DNA of 54,086 nt from JABWBD01 sp040768665. Its GTDB lineage: Bacteria > Planctomycetota > Planctomycetia > Pirellulales > Thermoguttaceae. This document shows, piece after piece, positions 9,549-18,900 of the stretch (position 1 is the stretch's first letter; each line of letters opens with the position of its first letter). The stretch spans positions 1-54,086 of the forward strand of contig JAXGMN010000072.1 in assembly GCA_040768665.1 (NCBI GenBank), read 5' to 3'. The position numbers and the translations under genes are program-made. The notes beneath the pieces are model-generated. The model did not search any database. It saw only the letters and a program-made list of their open reading frames with translations, and was not told the origin of the DNA.

Positions 9549-10338
9549 CTCTTCTGCACTGTGCGAAAACCGGACCACTCCGGGAGCAATATTGACCCAC
9601 TGAATACCCTGAAGGTGTGTGTGTTCGAGAAAGCGGCGAAGGTGGTCCTCGTAGGCAGGCAGGATCTCCGGGCGAGAAAGCGGTGATCCGCAGTCCGATG
9701 TCCGGCTCTGTGACGCGGACGCCCTGCCGCCCGATGCATCGCTGCCCAACACAGATGTCGATGTCCTCGCAGGAGTTCCTCCTTCGTCCAGAAGTGCGAA
9801 ACCGCTTCTTCGTAAAGTGCGTTGTCGACCCTGTACCCCAGTCATACGCTTTCAATGCAGTATCCGCTCCTTGAAGCACCGGGCTTCCATCTGCCGCCGG
9901 CACTCGTCTCAATAATGAAGACGGAAGTCCGCTCGGCGGCGTGACTCAGGTTGTTGTTTACAAATTCGTGCTGCACACGATCCGTGCGGAAATTGATCAG
10001 CTTGCCATGCGCCGCATCGGCGAGGATCAGATAGTTCAGCAGTTGCCCGCGGTGGCGCGGCGTGAGCACGTCGACCGCCTTGAGCTCGAAAATGGCGCCG
10101 TCGCCGGCTCAGCAGATCGATATAGTAGGTCTTCTTGAAATCCTCGAAGACGACGTCTATAGGAATCTCAGTCCTTGAGTTGCGGATCCGAAATGCGAGT
10201 TCCCGCTTGTAAATCGGCTCGTCGAAGACGCGTCTAGTTCCTCATGCACCTCGAAGGCGTCATGATCTCGTAGGCGATCTCGCCAAATTCGGTCTGGTCC
10301 AAAACCTTCGTACTCTTGCGCTTCAGCTGGATTGGCAT
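9549..10338 (-). pseudogene. Decayed GxxExxY (PD-(D/E)XK_3-like) gene
   Basis: Reading the minus strand and changing frame several times reconstructs a GxxExxY-family protein. It starts at ATG 10338 (MPIQLKRKSTKVLDQTEFGE, then IAYEIM). After a frameshift come DAFEVHEEL and VFDEPIYKRELAFRIRN, then YYIDLL. After another shift comes GDGAIFELKAVDVLTPRHRG, then LLNYLILADAAHGKLINFR. Beyond the gap are DWGTG, ALYEEAVSHFW, and YEDHLRRFLEHTHLQGIQWV followed by NIAPGVV. The D...ExK pattern (IDLL...FELK) is the PD-(D/E)XK nuclease core of PF13366. At least four frameshifts prevent a single product. The gene lies between two palindromic elements and separates moxR from its usual partner DUF58. Confidence 0.8.
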
Positions 10339-10403
10339 GGAGGTGGAAATAGAGAGTGTGTTTCGCGAAAAAGGGTCTTTGGGAAGGCGGGGGGAGAAGA
10401 GGT

Positions 10404-10523
10404 TAGTTAAAAAATGGCCGTTAAAAAATAGGAGCCGAAGGAACTTGGGCCAACAGTTCGAGGAGCGCGTTCAGACATTCTCTCTTCTCCTGTCTTCATT
10501 TTTTAACGGCCATTTTTTAACTA
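10404..10523. repeat. Palindromic element 2, perfect 26-bp arms
   Basis: Arms 10404-10429 and 10498-10523 are a perfect 26-bp inverted repeat around the same AAAAAATGGCCGTTAAAA core as the element at 9417-9548. The spacer has its pyrimidine-rich side on the right, so this copy is inverted relative to the other. Together the two bracket the GxxExxY pseudogene. Confidence 0.9.
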
Positions 10524-10569
10524 CCCACTTCTCTGGCCCATTCATAGGAGCCGGCCTCCTCACCAAGAA

Positions 10570-11598
10570 CTAGAGCAAACTCGCCTTCGGCCTCGCCACT
10601 TCTCTAAGCAGCCGCTTGATTAAATCGTCGACCCGAACGCCCTCGGCCTCGGCGTTGAAAGTCGGAACGATGCGGTGCCGCAGCACCGGAGGCGCCAGGG
10701 CCTCGACGTCGTCGATCGTCACATGAAAGCGCCCCCGGAGAATTGCCCGCGCTTTCGACGCCAGGACGAGCTGTTGCGAGGCACGCGGCCCCGGCCCCCA
10801 CTCGATGAATTCGCGGACCCACGGCGGCGAAGGTTCCTCGTTGGGCCGCGCCGAGCGGACCAGGTCCAGCACGAAGTCCTTCACGTGGTCCGGCAGCGGA
10901 ACCAGCCGAACCGTCTTCTGGCACTCGATGATTTCGCGGCCGCTGACGACCGGCGATAGCTCCGTCTCGAACGACGTCGTCGTCCGGTCGATGATCTCTC
11001 CCTCCTGGTCACGATTCGGATAGTCGACCACGACATGAAAGAGGAAGCGATCGCGCTGCGCCTCGGGCAGCGGATACGTCCCTTCCTGCTCGATCGGGTT
11101 CTGGGTGGCCAGCACGAAGAACGGCTCCTCCAGTCGATACGTCCGACCGCCCACCGTCACCTCATGCTCCTGCATTGCCTCCAGCAGGGCCGCCTGGGTC
11201 TTCGGCGGAGTGCGGTTGATCTCGTCGGCCAGCAGCATCTGGGCGAAGACCGGCCCCTTCTCGAAAATCATCTCGCGGCGTCCCGTGCCCGGGTCCTCCT
11301 GGATGATATCGGTACCGGTGACGTCGGCGGGCATCAGGTCGGGCGTGAATTGGATCCGACGGAACGACAGATCCATCGCTTGCGCCAGGGAGCGAACCAT
11401 CAGCGTCTTCGCCAGCCCGGGCACTCCTTCCAGCAGGCAGTGGCCGCGGGCGAGGATCGCGATCAAGAGCTGCTCGATCACCGAGTCCTGCCCGACTACC
11501 ATCTTGCCGACCTGCTGGCGGATCCGATTGCAGACCTCGACCAGCATCGCGGCACGGGCCTGATCGTCCATCGTTTCCAGTGGGGTTGCTTTGTGCAC
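10570..11598 (-). CDS. MoxR-family AAA+ ATPase
   Basis: A 342-aa MoxR ATPase. Walker A is GVPGLAKT (about residues 58-65), Walker B MLLADEINR (about 121-129), and sensor 1 lies in FFVLATQNPIEQEGTYPLPEAQ. I chose the GTG at 11598 because AGAGAGGA sits 6 nt upstream. An ATG at 11571 is the alternative, and the longer frame up to 11889 would run through the divergent promoter region. MoxR ATPases act as chaperones that activate or assemble VWA-containing complexes, which fits the DUF58 and VWA genes downstream. About 1.2 kb of foreign sequence now lies between this gene and DUF58, so the operon may be transcriptionally split. Confidence 0.93.
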   Translation of the reverse strand: MHKATPLETMDDQARAAMLVEVCNRIRQQVGKMVVGQDSVIEQLLIAILARGHCLLEGVPGLAKTLMVRSLAQAMDLSFRRIQFTPDLMPADVTGTDIIQEDPGTGRREMIFEKGPVFAQMLLADEINRTPPKTQAALLEAMQEHEVTVGGRTYRLEEPFFVLATQNPIEQEGTYPLPEAQRDRFLFHVVVDYPNRDQEGEIIDRTTTSFETELSPVVSGREIIECQKTVRLVPLPDHVKDFVLDLVRSARPNEEPSPPWVREFIEWGPGPRASQQLVLASKARAILRGRFHVTIDDVEALAPPVLRHRIVPTFNAEAEGVRVDDLIKRLLREVARPKASLL

Positions 11599-11891
11599 CG
11601 GCAGTCCTCTCTTTGAGCAGTGGTGGCAAACGGGGGTGGGAGAACGGAGGCGGGAGTCGTTTTCCGTTGCGGCGAACGATCGTGACGCCGACAAGGAAGG
11701 GAATCTCGGCCCCCTTGAGCATCTTCCGGGGGGTGGGACGGTTGCTTCCGCATCACGGAAGCGGATGGTAGGAAACGGCTGGGAGTTATTGTATCCTGCG
11801 TGTGGATTCAACGGAAAGTAACCGTGGGGAGGAATATCGAGGAATTCCTCCGATTTGGACCGCCTGGACCTGAGATACGAAGGAACCAACC

Positions 11892-13418
11892 ATGCCTCGA
11901 TTGCTTACTCGCTGCCGGTACCTGGCGATCCTCGCCGGCCTCTTACTCGCCGCTTCGGCGGCCTCCTGCCTGGCCGATAAGCCCGACGCCAAACGCCCCA
12001 ATGTCCTCTTTCTCATGACCGACGAGCAGCACCATCGCTCGCTCTCCGCCACCGGCAATCCGTACATCGACACCCCGAACATGGACCGCATCGCCCGCGA
12101 GGGCGCCCTGTTTACCAGCGCCACCTGCGCAACGCCCTACTGCTCGCCATCGCGGGCGACGATGGTCACCGGAGTCTACCCGCACCGCCACGGCATCCTG
12201 GTCAACGTCAGCCCCGGCCGCACGAAACAGGAACCACTCCATCCGGACGCCTTCCCGACCACCGAGATGGCCCTCTACCGCCAGGGCTACGCGACCGCTT
12301 TCCGCGGCAAGTGGCATCTGGGCGATCTGGGCGATTTCCCCTGCTACGAGTCCTTCGCCTATGCCTCCAAACGGCCGACAGACTACGCCGCCTTCCTCGA
12401 AGAGAATCTGCCGGCGTCTCAGTTTGCTGACAACAAAGACCCCGGGCGCTATTTGAATCGGCCGGTCGAAAAGATCCCGGCGGTCCGCAAGGCCTGGAAG
12501 CCGTTTCAGGAGCAAAGCCCGGGGGTCGCCTACATCGCAACGATCGGCCGCTCGGTCATCCCACCTGAGCTTCTGCCCGAAACCCGGATCACCAACCAGG
12601 TCCTCGAACTGATCGAGAAGAATCAGGATCGCCCGTTCATGATCACGGCCTCTTGGAGCCCGCCGCACGATCTCTGGGTCATTCCCGAGCCCTATTATTC
12701 GATGGTCGACCGCGAGAAGATCGAGTTGCCCGGCACGACGGACCTTCCCGAGTGGGACCAGAAGGGCGCGAGCAAGAAATTGGGCGATCTCGTCGGCCCC
12801 GAGGGCCTTCGGGAATACGCGGCCATCTATCACGGCATGGTCAAGTACATCGACGACCAGTTGGGCCGGATCCTCAAGCGGCTTGACGACCTGGGGCTGG
12901 CCGACAACACCCTGGTGATCTTCACCAGCGACCACGGCGACATGGTCGGCGCCCACGGCTGCGTCGGCAAGTCGATCTTCAGCTTCTACGACGACCTGGT
13001 GCGGATCCCCTTGTGCATCCGTTTCCCGGGCCGCATCGAGCCGGGCACGGTCGTCGACAAGCCGGTGAGCCAGATCGATTATCTGCCGACAATCCTCGAC
13101 TACCTCGGAGAACCGATCCCCGGGAACATCCACGGTCGTTCCCTGCGGCCGCTTATCGAGGGCAAAGACGTTGCTTGGCGCGACTATGCCTTCTGCCAAC
13201 GTGGCGATCGCGGCCGGATGCTCCGAACCGAGCGGTGGAAGTACACGTTCTGCCAGAAGCCCCGCATCGTCTCGCTCTACGATCTCAAGAATGATCCAAA
13301 CGAGGACCGCAATCTCGCGACCGAAAAGGAGCACGCAGAGACCGTCAGCAAGATGCACCGCCGGCTACGGGAGATCATGGCGGCCGACGGCGACTCGCCG
13401 GTTCTATCTGCCGGATGA
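11892..13418 (+). CDS. Sulfatase (formylglycine-dependent), exported
   Basis: A 508-aa type I sulfatase. The N-terminal signal peptide has a hydrophobic core LAILAGLLLAASAAS. The ensuing RPNVLFLMTDEQ is the usual metal-binding start of the alkaline-phosphatase-superfamily fold. The motif CSPSR (residues 84-88) is the C-x-P-x-R signature whose Cys is converted to formylglycine. Later landmarks are FTSDHGDMVG and the C-terminal DLKNDPNEDRNL typical of planctomycete sulfatases. It probably acts in the periplasm on sulfated polysaccharides; the substrate cannot be told. A good RBS (AAGGA) lies 7 nt before ATG 11892. It is transcribed divergently from moxR across about 290 bp. No maturase (FGE) gene is seen in the window. 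Confidence 0.93.
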   Translation: MPRLLTRCRYLAILAGLLLAASAASCLADKPDAKRPNVLFLMTDEQHHRSLSATGNPYIDTPNMDRIAREGALFTSATCATPYCSPSRATMVTGVYPHRHGILVNVSPGRTKQEPLHPDAFPTTEMALYRQGYATAFRGKWHLGDLGDFPCYESFAYASKRPTDYAAFLEENLPASQFADNKDPGRYLNRPVEKIPAVRKAWKPFQEQSPGVAYIATIGRSVIPPELLPETRITNQVLELIEKNQDRPFMITASWSPPHDLWVIPEPYYSMVDREKIELPGTTDLPEWDQKGASKKLGDLVGPEGLREYAAIYHGMVKYIDDQLGRILKRLDDLGLADNTLVIFTSDHGDMVGAHGCVGKSIFSFYDDLVRIPLCIRFPGRIEPGTVVDKPVSQIDYLPTILDYLGEPIPGNIHGRSLRPLIEGKDVAWRDYAFCQRGDRGRMLRTERWKYTFCQKPRIVSLYDLKNDPNEDRNLATEKEHAETVSKMHRRLREIMAADGDSPVLSAG

Positions 13419-13438
13419 ACCGGCAGGGGTCTCGGGGT

Positions 13439-15835
13439 TCATGGTTTGTCCAGGAGCTTCAGTTGCACGTCGGCAAACAAAGAGTTTCCGCCGACGGCGG
13501 CGAGTCCGGGACTCCCTTCGGCATGCGTGGAGTCTTCCGCCTGTAGAATCGCCTGACCGTTGACAAAGGCGGCCAGCGTCTGGCCGGTCACTGCGAAGCC
13601 AAACACGAAGCCCTCGATGGGCCGGTTCGGCACCCGAATTCTGTTGAGGTTCTCCCAGCGGCCGTTGACGGTCTTGCCAATGCCAAACTCGCTGTCGCCG
13701 TCGTACCATGCGGCATAATTTCCATTCACGCCGTTTCGCAAGTGGAGGCTCACGTTCTGCCCCGACGCTTTCTTCACCTTCGCCTGGATTGCCATATCGG
13801 CCGCCTCCACGGCATAGTAAATGCTGCTGTCGCGAAGGTCGAGAATCCCGTTATTGTACGCGAAGTCGGCCCCTTCCGCGTTCCAGCCCAGGAGTTCTTT
13901 CGACGAAGTGAAAACCGGGGTCAATCGGTTGAAGGGTAGTCGTCTCGCTTTATCGGGATGCCCGGCCGTTTCTCGCGACGGTGCGTCCGACTCGGCCGAG
14001 TCCGAAGCCTGGGCGATTTGCTTGAGGCGAGTTTCGATTGTCCGCTGCGTGACTCCCTCGGGAAGCAGGACTTTCGATCGCGTGTACCACGTGCCTGCGT
14101 GCTGCCTGAGGGCGTGTCGATCGGGATTCTGCAGCTTCTCTGCCAGGTCCCACCACACATCGCCCACGGCGGCCTGCTCCTCGGGCGACGCTGCGCCGGC
14201 AAGCTCCTTTTCCGCCGCCTGCTTGAGTTCCGGGTCGCTGCCTCGGGCGAGATGCGGGAGTGCCTTTTCCCAATTGCCTTTGCGAGCGTAGTGGCGTCCG
14301 ACGGCCAGATTCGCGTCGGCGTCGTTCGGGTTCGTCTCGAGAGCGTCGAGCGAATCCTTCACCGCGGCGAACTTCTTCTCCTCTTCGCCGGCCACTCGCA
14401 CCTTTTCGACGGATTCCCTGGCGATCGGGAATTCTCTTCCCCGCCGCGCGGCAGCGGCGGCCATCCCTCCAATCTGTTTCGCCATTTCGTAGCGGTCGTC
14501 GGCAATGGCTTCGTCGATTACCGGCAGCGCAGCCCTGGCGACTGCGGCGTATTCGGCCGTCTTCTGGGCCGCGTGCTCGAGCCCTTGCAGGCATTCGGAG
14601 AACATCTCCAGGCGATCGACCTCATAGCCGTCGGCGATCCGCCCGGCGATCTCCATTGCCCGTTCGGCATGGGCCGCTTCCACGGCCAGGTCGCGAGCGG
14701 TCGAGAGAAAGACGAAACGTCGAGCGGCGTCTTCCTCCGCGCCCTGGATATCATCCACCAGTCTCTGCACCAGCGCCAGTTTCTTGACGGACGAGTCTGC
14801 GGCGGCCTTTTCTTCGCCATAGAGTTCGCCGAGGAGCTTTCGAGCATTCTCTTGAGCCGACGCGTCCGGAACGGGAAGCCGCAGTCGGCCCGAGCTTTTT
14901 GAAGCGACATCATCCGAAAGCAGGTCCGCCAGATTCCGCAAGGGCGGCTCCGCCATCGGCTCCTCGCCGGGCGGCGGCGTTGCCAACATCTCCATCGGCG
15001 ATGGATCCCCCTGAGGATCCATACCCGGTTTCGATGGATCCTCAAGCGGTATGCGAGGTCCCAGGTAACTCGGCATTTCCAATTGCGGAACGCCTACCAG
15101 GCGGCTGGGGTCACTCGGCCCCAGCCCTTCTCTCTCGCGTGGTTCCGGCTGTGGTGTCTCCAGCCGTTTTTTGTTTTGCGGCGCCGGAGACGGCTCGGGC
15201 AACATATCCGTATCCGGGGTCGGTCCCGGATCCGCAGACGGAGCGGCGCTCTTCGCGGGTATTATCGCGGAGGCAGTCTCTCGCTCAAAGGGCCGATTGG
15301 GTTCGCGCGAATCCGCCGACGAAAACCACCAGAGAGCGGCGCCCAGCAACACGGCTGCCGCCAGGCCCGCATAAACCAGCGCGGGTGTTCGGCTACGGGA
15401 CCGGCGCCAGGACTCGAGCCGCGGTGAGGCGGGTTGTGGCAGAGGCGGCATCCCGGGCGGCGCCGGCTGCGACGATGAATTGAGTGACTGGAAAAAGCCG
15501 TACATCGCCGTGGAAATCTGCGCTGGGCCACCGTCTTGTTGCGGCCCGGCTGCTTCGCGCTGTTGGCGAAGCCACGCATCGTAGGCGGCCTTCTTTTCGA
15601 CATTCAACAGGGCAACCCGGGCCTGCGCCACTTCGTTGAGCAGCTTCTGCGACAAGGCCGAGTTCTTGCCCGTCTGAAACGATCTCAGGTAGGTCATCCG
15701 CTGATTGGCCGCGTTCTCAATGACTTCCAGGTTGTCTTCAAACGGCCGCAGCCCCAGGAGCCGGTAATGGTTCGGGGGCTGCTCCTCGGGTGGGATGGCA
15801 AGCCAAGTGTAATACGGATCGAACGCGGCAGTCAT
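13439..15835 (-). CDS. J-like domain, coiled-coil and LamG-like membrane protein
   Basis: A 798-aa protein of mixed architecture. Residues about 10-90 (PPNHYRLLGLRPFEDN... AYDAWLRQQ) form the J-like domain seen at the start of many planctomycete proteins; the classical HPD motif is not visible. A single transmembrane helix near residues 152-170 follows. Next come a Pro/Glu-rich disordered region, a long helical TPR-like middle (about 320-590) and a C-terminal domain of about 150 residues. That last domain (GILDLRDSSIYYAVEAADMA... FVFGFAVTGQTLAAFVNGQ) resembles LamG/DUF1080 concanavalin-like folds. The likely topology is an anchored protein with the C-terminus outside the cytoplasm. It converges on the sulfatase gene, 20 bp apart. 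Function unknown. Confidence 0.75.
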   Translation of the reverse strand: MTAAFDPYYTWLAIPPEEQPPNHYRLLGLRPFEDNLEVIENAANQRMTYLRSFQTGKNSALSQKLLNEVAQARVALLNVEKKAAYDAWLRQQREAAGPQQDGGPAQISTAMYGFFQSLNSSSQPAPPGMPPLPQPASPRLESWRRSRSRTPALVYAGLAAAVLLGAALWWFSSADSREPNRPFERETASAIIPAKSAAPSADPGPTPDTDMLPEPSPAPQNKKRLETPQPEPREREGLGPSDPSRLVGVPQLEMPSYLGPRIPLEDPSKPGMDPQGDPSPMEMLATPPPGEEPMAEPPLRNLADLLSDDVASKSSGRLRLPVPDASAQENARKLLGELYGEEKAAADSSVKKLALVQRLVDDIQGAEEDAARRFVFLSTARDLAVEAAHAERAMEIAGRIADGYEVDRLEMFSECLQGLEHAAQKTAEYAAVARAALPVIDEAIADDRYEMAKQIGGMAAAAARRGREFPIARESVEKVRVAGEEEKKFAAVKDSLDALETNPNDADANLAVGRHYARKGNWEKALPHLARGSDPELKQAAEKELAGAASPEEQAAVGDVWWDLAEKLQNPDRHALRQHAGTWYTRSKVLLPEGVTQRTIETRLKQIAQASDSAESDAPSRETAGHPDKARRLPFNRLTPVFTSSKELLGWNAEGADFAYNNGILDLRDSSIYYAVEAADMAIQAKVKKASGQNVSLHLRNGVNGNYAAWYDGDSEFGIGKTVNGRWENLNRIRVPNRPIEGFVFGFAVTGQTLAAFVNGQAILQAEDSTHAEGSPGLAAVGGNSLFADVQLKLLDKP

Positions 15836-16188
15836 CAGTTCCGTCCCTCACACGCAAATTGCAGGCTGCTGAAAAAAAGGACAGGCACCGCAACATCTTG
15901 TGCCTGTCGTCAAGTCAATCCACCACCGGTTACAGAGCCAGTCCTCTTTTTCAGCAGTCTCCTTCGACCGGTGCGGCCCGCTCGGCGAAGTCGCCCGCGC
16001 GGCGATGTCAAGCAAGCTCGCTAAGCCGGGGGGTGCGTGGCACGCTCCAAGCCTGCCAGCCATTATAACCGCTTTGACTGGAGCAATACACGCCGCAACG
16101 CTACCTCTAGCGCGACGGGATCTTACGGCACAATTGGGAGTATCGCGGGGGAGGGGTCGGCAACGTCCGGCTGTCCCTCTTGTACCCC
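15836..16188. other. Gap with one palindromic repeat
   Basis: This 353-bp gap lies between the start of the J-like gene and the end of the SWIM-SNF2 gene. It holds the palindromic repeat at 15866-15957 and otherwise nothing recognisable. Confidence 0.6.
15866..15957. repeat. CTGCTGAA...GGACAGGCACC palindromic repeat, copy 1
   Basis: About 92 bp with ends CTGCTGAAAAAAAGGACAGG and its near-complement ending TTTTTCAGCAG. The same arrangement is found at 33303-33394, and one arm survives near 40314. Likely a REP- or MITE-like palindrome that folds into one long hairpin. Confidence 0.85.
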
Positions 16189-18900
16189 TTATACCCCACC
16201 GTCCTTGTCGCCCACGACCATCAGGCGGGCGAGGGTCTGGGCCAGGTTGTCGAGCATACTCCGATCGGGCAGCGAAATTGTAAGACGCTGCCGGCCCGAC
16301 GGCTCTTCCTCGACGCACTGCGAAAGACGATCACGGATGCTACTGACCACCGGATCGGCGGGCGCGGGGGTCTGGTCCTGCGAAACCAACTCGCCGAGGA
16401 AATGGAATACGGCGCCGAGCAGTTCGCCGCCCGCGGCCGCGACCCGCTCGCGGTGCTCCGCCAACTGCTGCGTCTGCTCGGTGACCTCCTGTTTCCGGCT
16501 GGCGTCGACGGGGGCTTCGGGCTTGGCTCCCAGCAGCACTTCCAGACGCCTACGGAGGGCCTCGATGCCGCTGCTGAAGTCGACAAACTTGACGTCCGAG
16601 TCGGGATCGAGGGCCGCAAGGGCGAGGTCGTGCTTCGAAGACAGGGTCGCCAGAAGTTTCTCTTCGATGGTTTCTTCCGTTACGAACACATAGACCTGCA
16701 CGGGGCGCTTCTGGCCCATGCGATGGGCCCGGGCGATCCGCTGCTCGAGCACGGCCGGGTTCCAGGGCAGATCGACGTTGATGACCGTGTCGGCCGCTTG
16801 GAGGTTGAGTCCCGTCGAGCCGGCGTTCGTTGTCACGAAGAGCCGGCACCGCGGGTCGTTCGAGAACCGATGGACCAGCTCCTGACGTTTCTTCTGCGGC
16901 ACCGAGCCGTCGAGACGCACGTAATCCAGCTTACAGCGCTTGAGGATCGGCTCGATCAGGTTGAGCATCGTGGTCCACTCGGAGAAGAGGATCGCCTTGC
17001 GCCCTTTCTCCCCAAACAGCGACTCAACCAGCTCGGCCAACCGCTCCAGCTTGCTCGAGAATCCGGGCGGCTCCTTGTCGACCAGGAAGGTGCTGTCGGC
17101 CGCCATGCGGGCCATGAGCAGCGCCTTCTGAAGCCGCAGAAGGTCCATCTCGGTGATGAATGCCTTGTTGGTGATCTGCGAGACAATTCGCATATGGGCA
17201 TTGTGGATATCGGACTGCTCTTCAGTGGGCGCAATGCGAATGATTTCCGACGTGCGGGGCGGAAGCTGCTGCAGGACGGACTCGCGGGTGCGGCGAAGCA
17301 AGATGGGCCGGAGATGTTCGCGGAGTTGGTCCAGCCTGGCATAGCCGGATACCCTGCCGGTCTCGTCGACCACGCGGTGACGATGGAAAAAGCGGAATCC
17401 CGGACCAAGGCGGCGGTCGTCGACGAACTGGACGACCGAATAGAGATCGTCGAGCCGGTTTTCCAACGGCGTGCCGCTCAGTGCCAGGGCGAACGGCGAC
17501 TTGAGCCCTTTCATCACACGAGCGGTCTTCGACTCCCAATTCTTGATCCGCTGCGCTTCGTCGAGAATGATCAGGTCCCAGCGGACCTTCTCGACGGCGA
17601 GGATATCGCGCAACACCTGCTCGTAGTTGCACACCGTGAAAAAGCTGCCGTTGTCGTACTGTTTCGCCCGTCCGGCGGTGCTGCCGGCGACGATCTGCAC
17701 GTCGCGATCACAGAAACGGCGGATCTCGTTGCGCCAGTGCGACTTGACCGACGCCGGACAAACGACCAGCACCTTGCGGATGCCGGCCTCGCGAGCCAGC
17801 AGCTCGGCGGCGCCGACCCCCTGGATCGTCTTGCCCAGCCCCATGTCGTCGGCCAGGATCGCCCGGCCCGCGGCGACGGCGAAAGCAATCCCGTCGAGCT
17901 GATAGGGGAGAAGTTCGACCTTGAGCAATTCCTTGCGGAGCGGATGACGGGCAGGGTTTTTGCGGATTTCGGCCACCCGGTCGGCCATGCGGAGCTGGAA
18001 CAGCCGCTGGGCGATCAGTTCTTCCGCATCGGGATAGACGATCACTTCGTAGCCCATGCGATCGAGCTTGCCAATGCAGTCGACGAGCCGCCGTACGTCG
18101 TCGATCGGCCCCTCGGCGAGGTTGCCGGCAGCTTTGACCATTTCCGGCTTGGTGCGGTCGGGCAGCCGCAGGTGCAACGTCATTTGCTCTCCGTAAAGGA
18201 CGTGGACGAAGGCTTCGCGGTTGCGGTAGGGCTTGCGGCGGACCGCCTCGGGGAACTTTTTCTCGACTCGGCCGAGGGTATAGAGGATATGCTTGCAGGT
18301 GCCGAGCGTGTTGGTGCGAAAGTCCGGACATGAGCAGTACGACTGGCCTCGCTCCGGGCCGCGCAGCGCCACCCGATAGGTCTTGCCCGAAAGCCCGCTG
18401 GTAATGGTATAGTCCGTCCAGGGTGCCTTGGGGTCAACCGATTGGATCCTGAATTTCTCGATCGTGGCCCGCTGCTGCCGCTCGGAAATGGCCCGCTGGA
18501 TCAGTTCCTCCTCGCTGAGGTGCTCCATGGGGATTTCTTCCAGCGGCGGCTCGGCGAGGCCCAGTTGCGTCTTCTCCTCGAGGATGAGCGAAACGGCGGC
18601 CCCGATGTGCTTGCACATCCCTTCGCAGGCGGTGCAGTTGAAGACGAGCCGGTTCCGCGCCGCAGCCATCGTCGTGATCGTCACGACAGCGGGCTCGGAT
18701 CCGGCGGCGGAGAGGGTCAGCCGGAAGAGGTCGCCGCCCAGGTAAACGTCGCGTGGGATGTCGATCGTGTCGTAGGTTGCTCCTTCCCGGATCAGCCGCT
18801 CCCCCTCGAGCCCGAGGAGCTGACAGGCAAGGCGGTACGTTAGACGCGACAGGCGGTCGTGGAGCGTAAGCTTGCTTCGCTTCTTCGTGGTGGTGGTCAT
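16189..18900 (-). CDS. SNF2 helicase with SWIM-type zinc fingers
   Basis: A 903-aa protein. The start ATG 18900 has AGGA 8 nt upstream and overlaps the stop of the previous gene (ATGA). The N-terminal third has two Cys/His clusters: CTACEGMCKHIGAAV (about residue 100) and the SWIM pattern CSCPDF...TCKHILYTLG (about 195). The SNF2 motor follows: Walker A DDMGLGKTIQ, motif II DEAQRIKN, and motif VI QRIARAHRMGQKRP. An AKNAGS-like segment TTNAGSTGLNLQ precedes motif VI. SWIM fingers bind nucleic acid or protein, and SNF2 motors translocate on dsDNA without unwinding it. It ends a three-gene coupled operon with another SNF2 protein. A role in transcription recycling, repair or defence is inference. 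Confidence 0.88.
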   Translation of the reverse strand: MTTTTKKRSKLTLHDRLSRLTYRLACQLLGLEGERLIREGATYDTIDIPRDVYLGGDLFRLTLSAAGSEPAVVTITTMAAARNRLVFNCTACEGMCKHIGAAVSLILEEKTQLGLAEPPLEEIPMEHLSEEELIQRAISERQQRATIEKFRIQSVDPKAPWTDYTITSGLSGKTYRVALRGPERGQSYCSCPDFRTNTLGTCKHILYTLGRVEKKFPEAVRRKPYRNREAFVHVLYGEQMTLHLRLPDRTKPEMVKAAGNLAEGPIDDVRRLVDCIGKLDRMGYEVIVYPDAEELIAQRLFQLRMADRVAEIRKNPARHPLRKELLKVELLPYQLDGIAFAVAAGRAILADDMGLGKTIQGVGAAELLAREAGIRKVLVVCPASVKSHWRNEIRRFCDRDVQIVAGSTAGRAKQYDNGSFFTVCNYEQVLRDILAVEKVRWDLIILDEAQRIKNWESKTARVMKGLKSPFALALSGTPLENRLDDLYSVVQFVDDRRLGPGFRFFHRHRVVDETGRVSGYARLDQLREHLRPILLRRTRESVLQQLPPRTSEIIRIAPTEEQSDIHNAHMRIVSQITNKAFITEMDLLRLQKALLMARMAADSTFLVDKEPPGFSSKLERLAELVESLFGEKGRKAILFSEWTTMLNLIEPILKRCKLDYVRLDGSVPQKKRQELVHRFSNDPRCRLFVTTNAGSTGLNLQAADTVINVDLPWNPAVLEQRIARAHRMGQKRPVQVYVFVTEETIEEKLLATLSSKHDLALAALDPDSDVKFVDFSSGIEALRRRLEVLLGAKPEAPVDASRKQEVTEQTQQLAEHRERVAAAGGELLGAVFHFLGELVSQDQTPAPADPVVSSIRDRLSQCVEEEPSGRQRLTISLPDRSMLDNLAQTLARLMVVGDKDGGV

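Noticed and set aside
16180..18333. Plus-strand frame of 717 codons
   Set aside because: It lies wholly opposite the SWIM-SNF2 gene, whose helicase motifs are clear.
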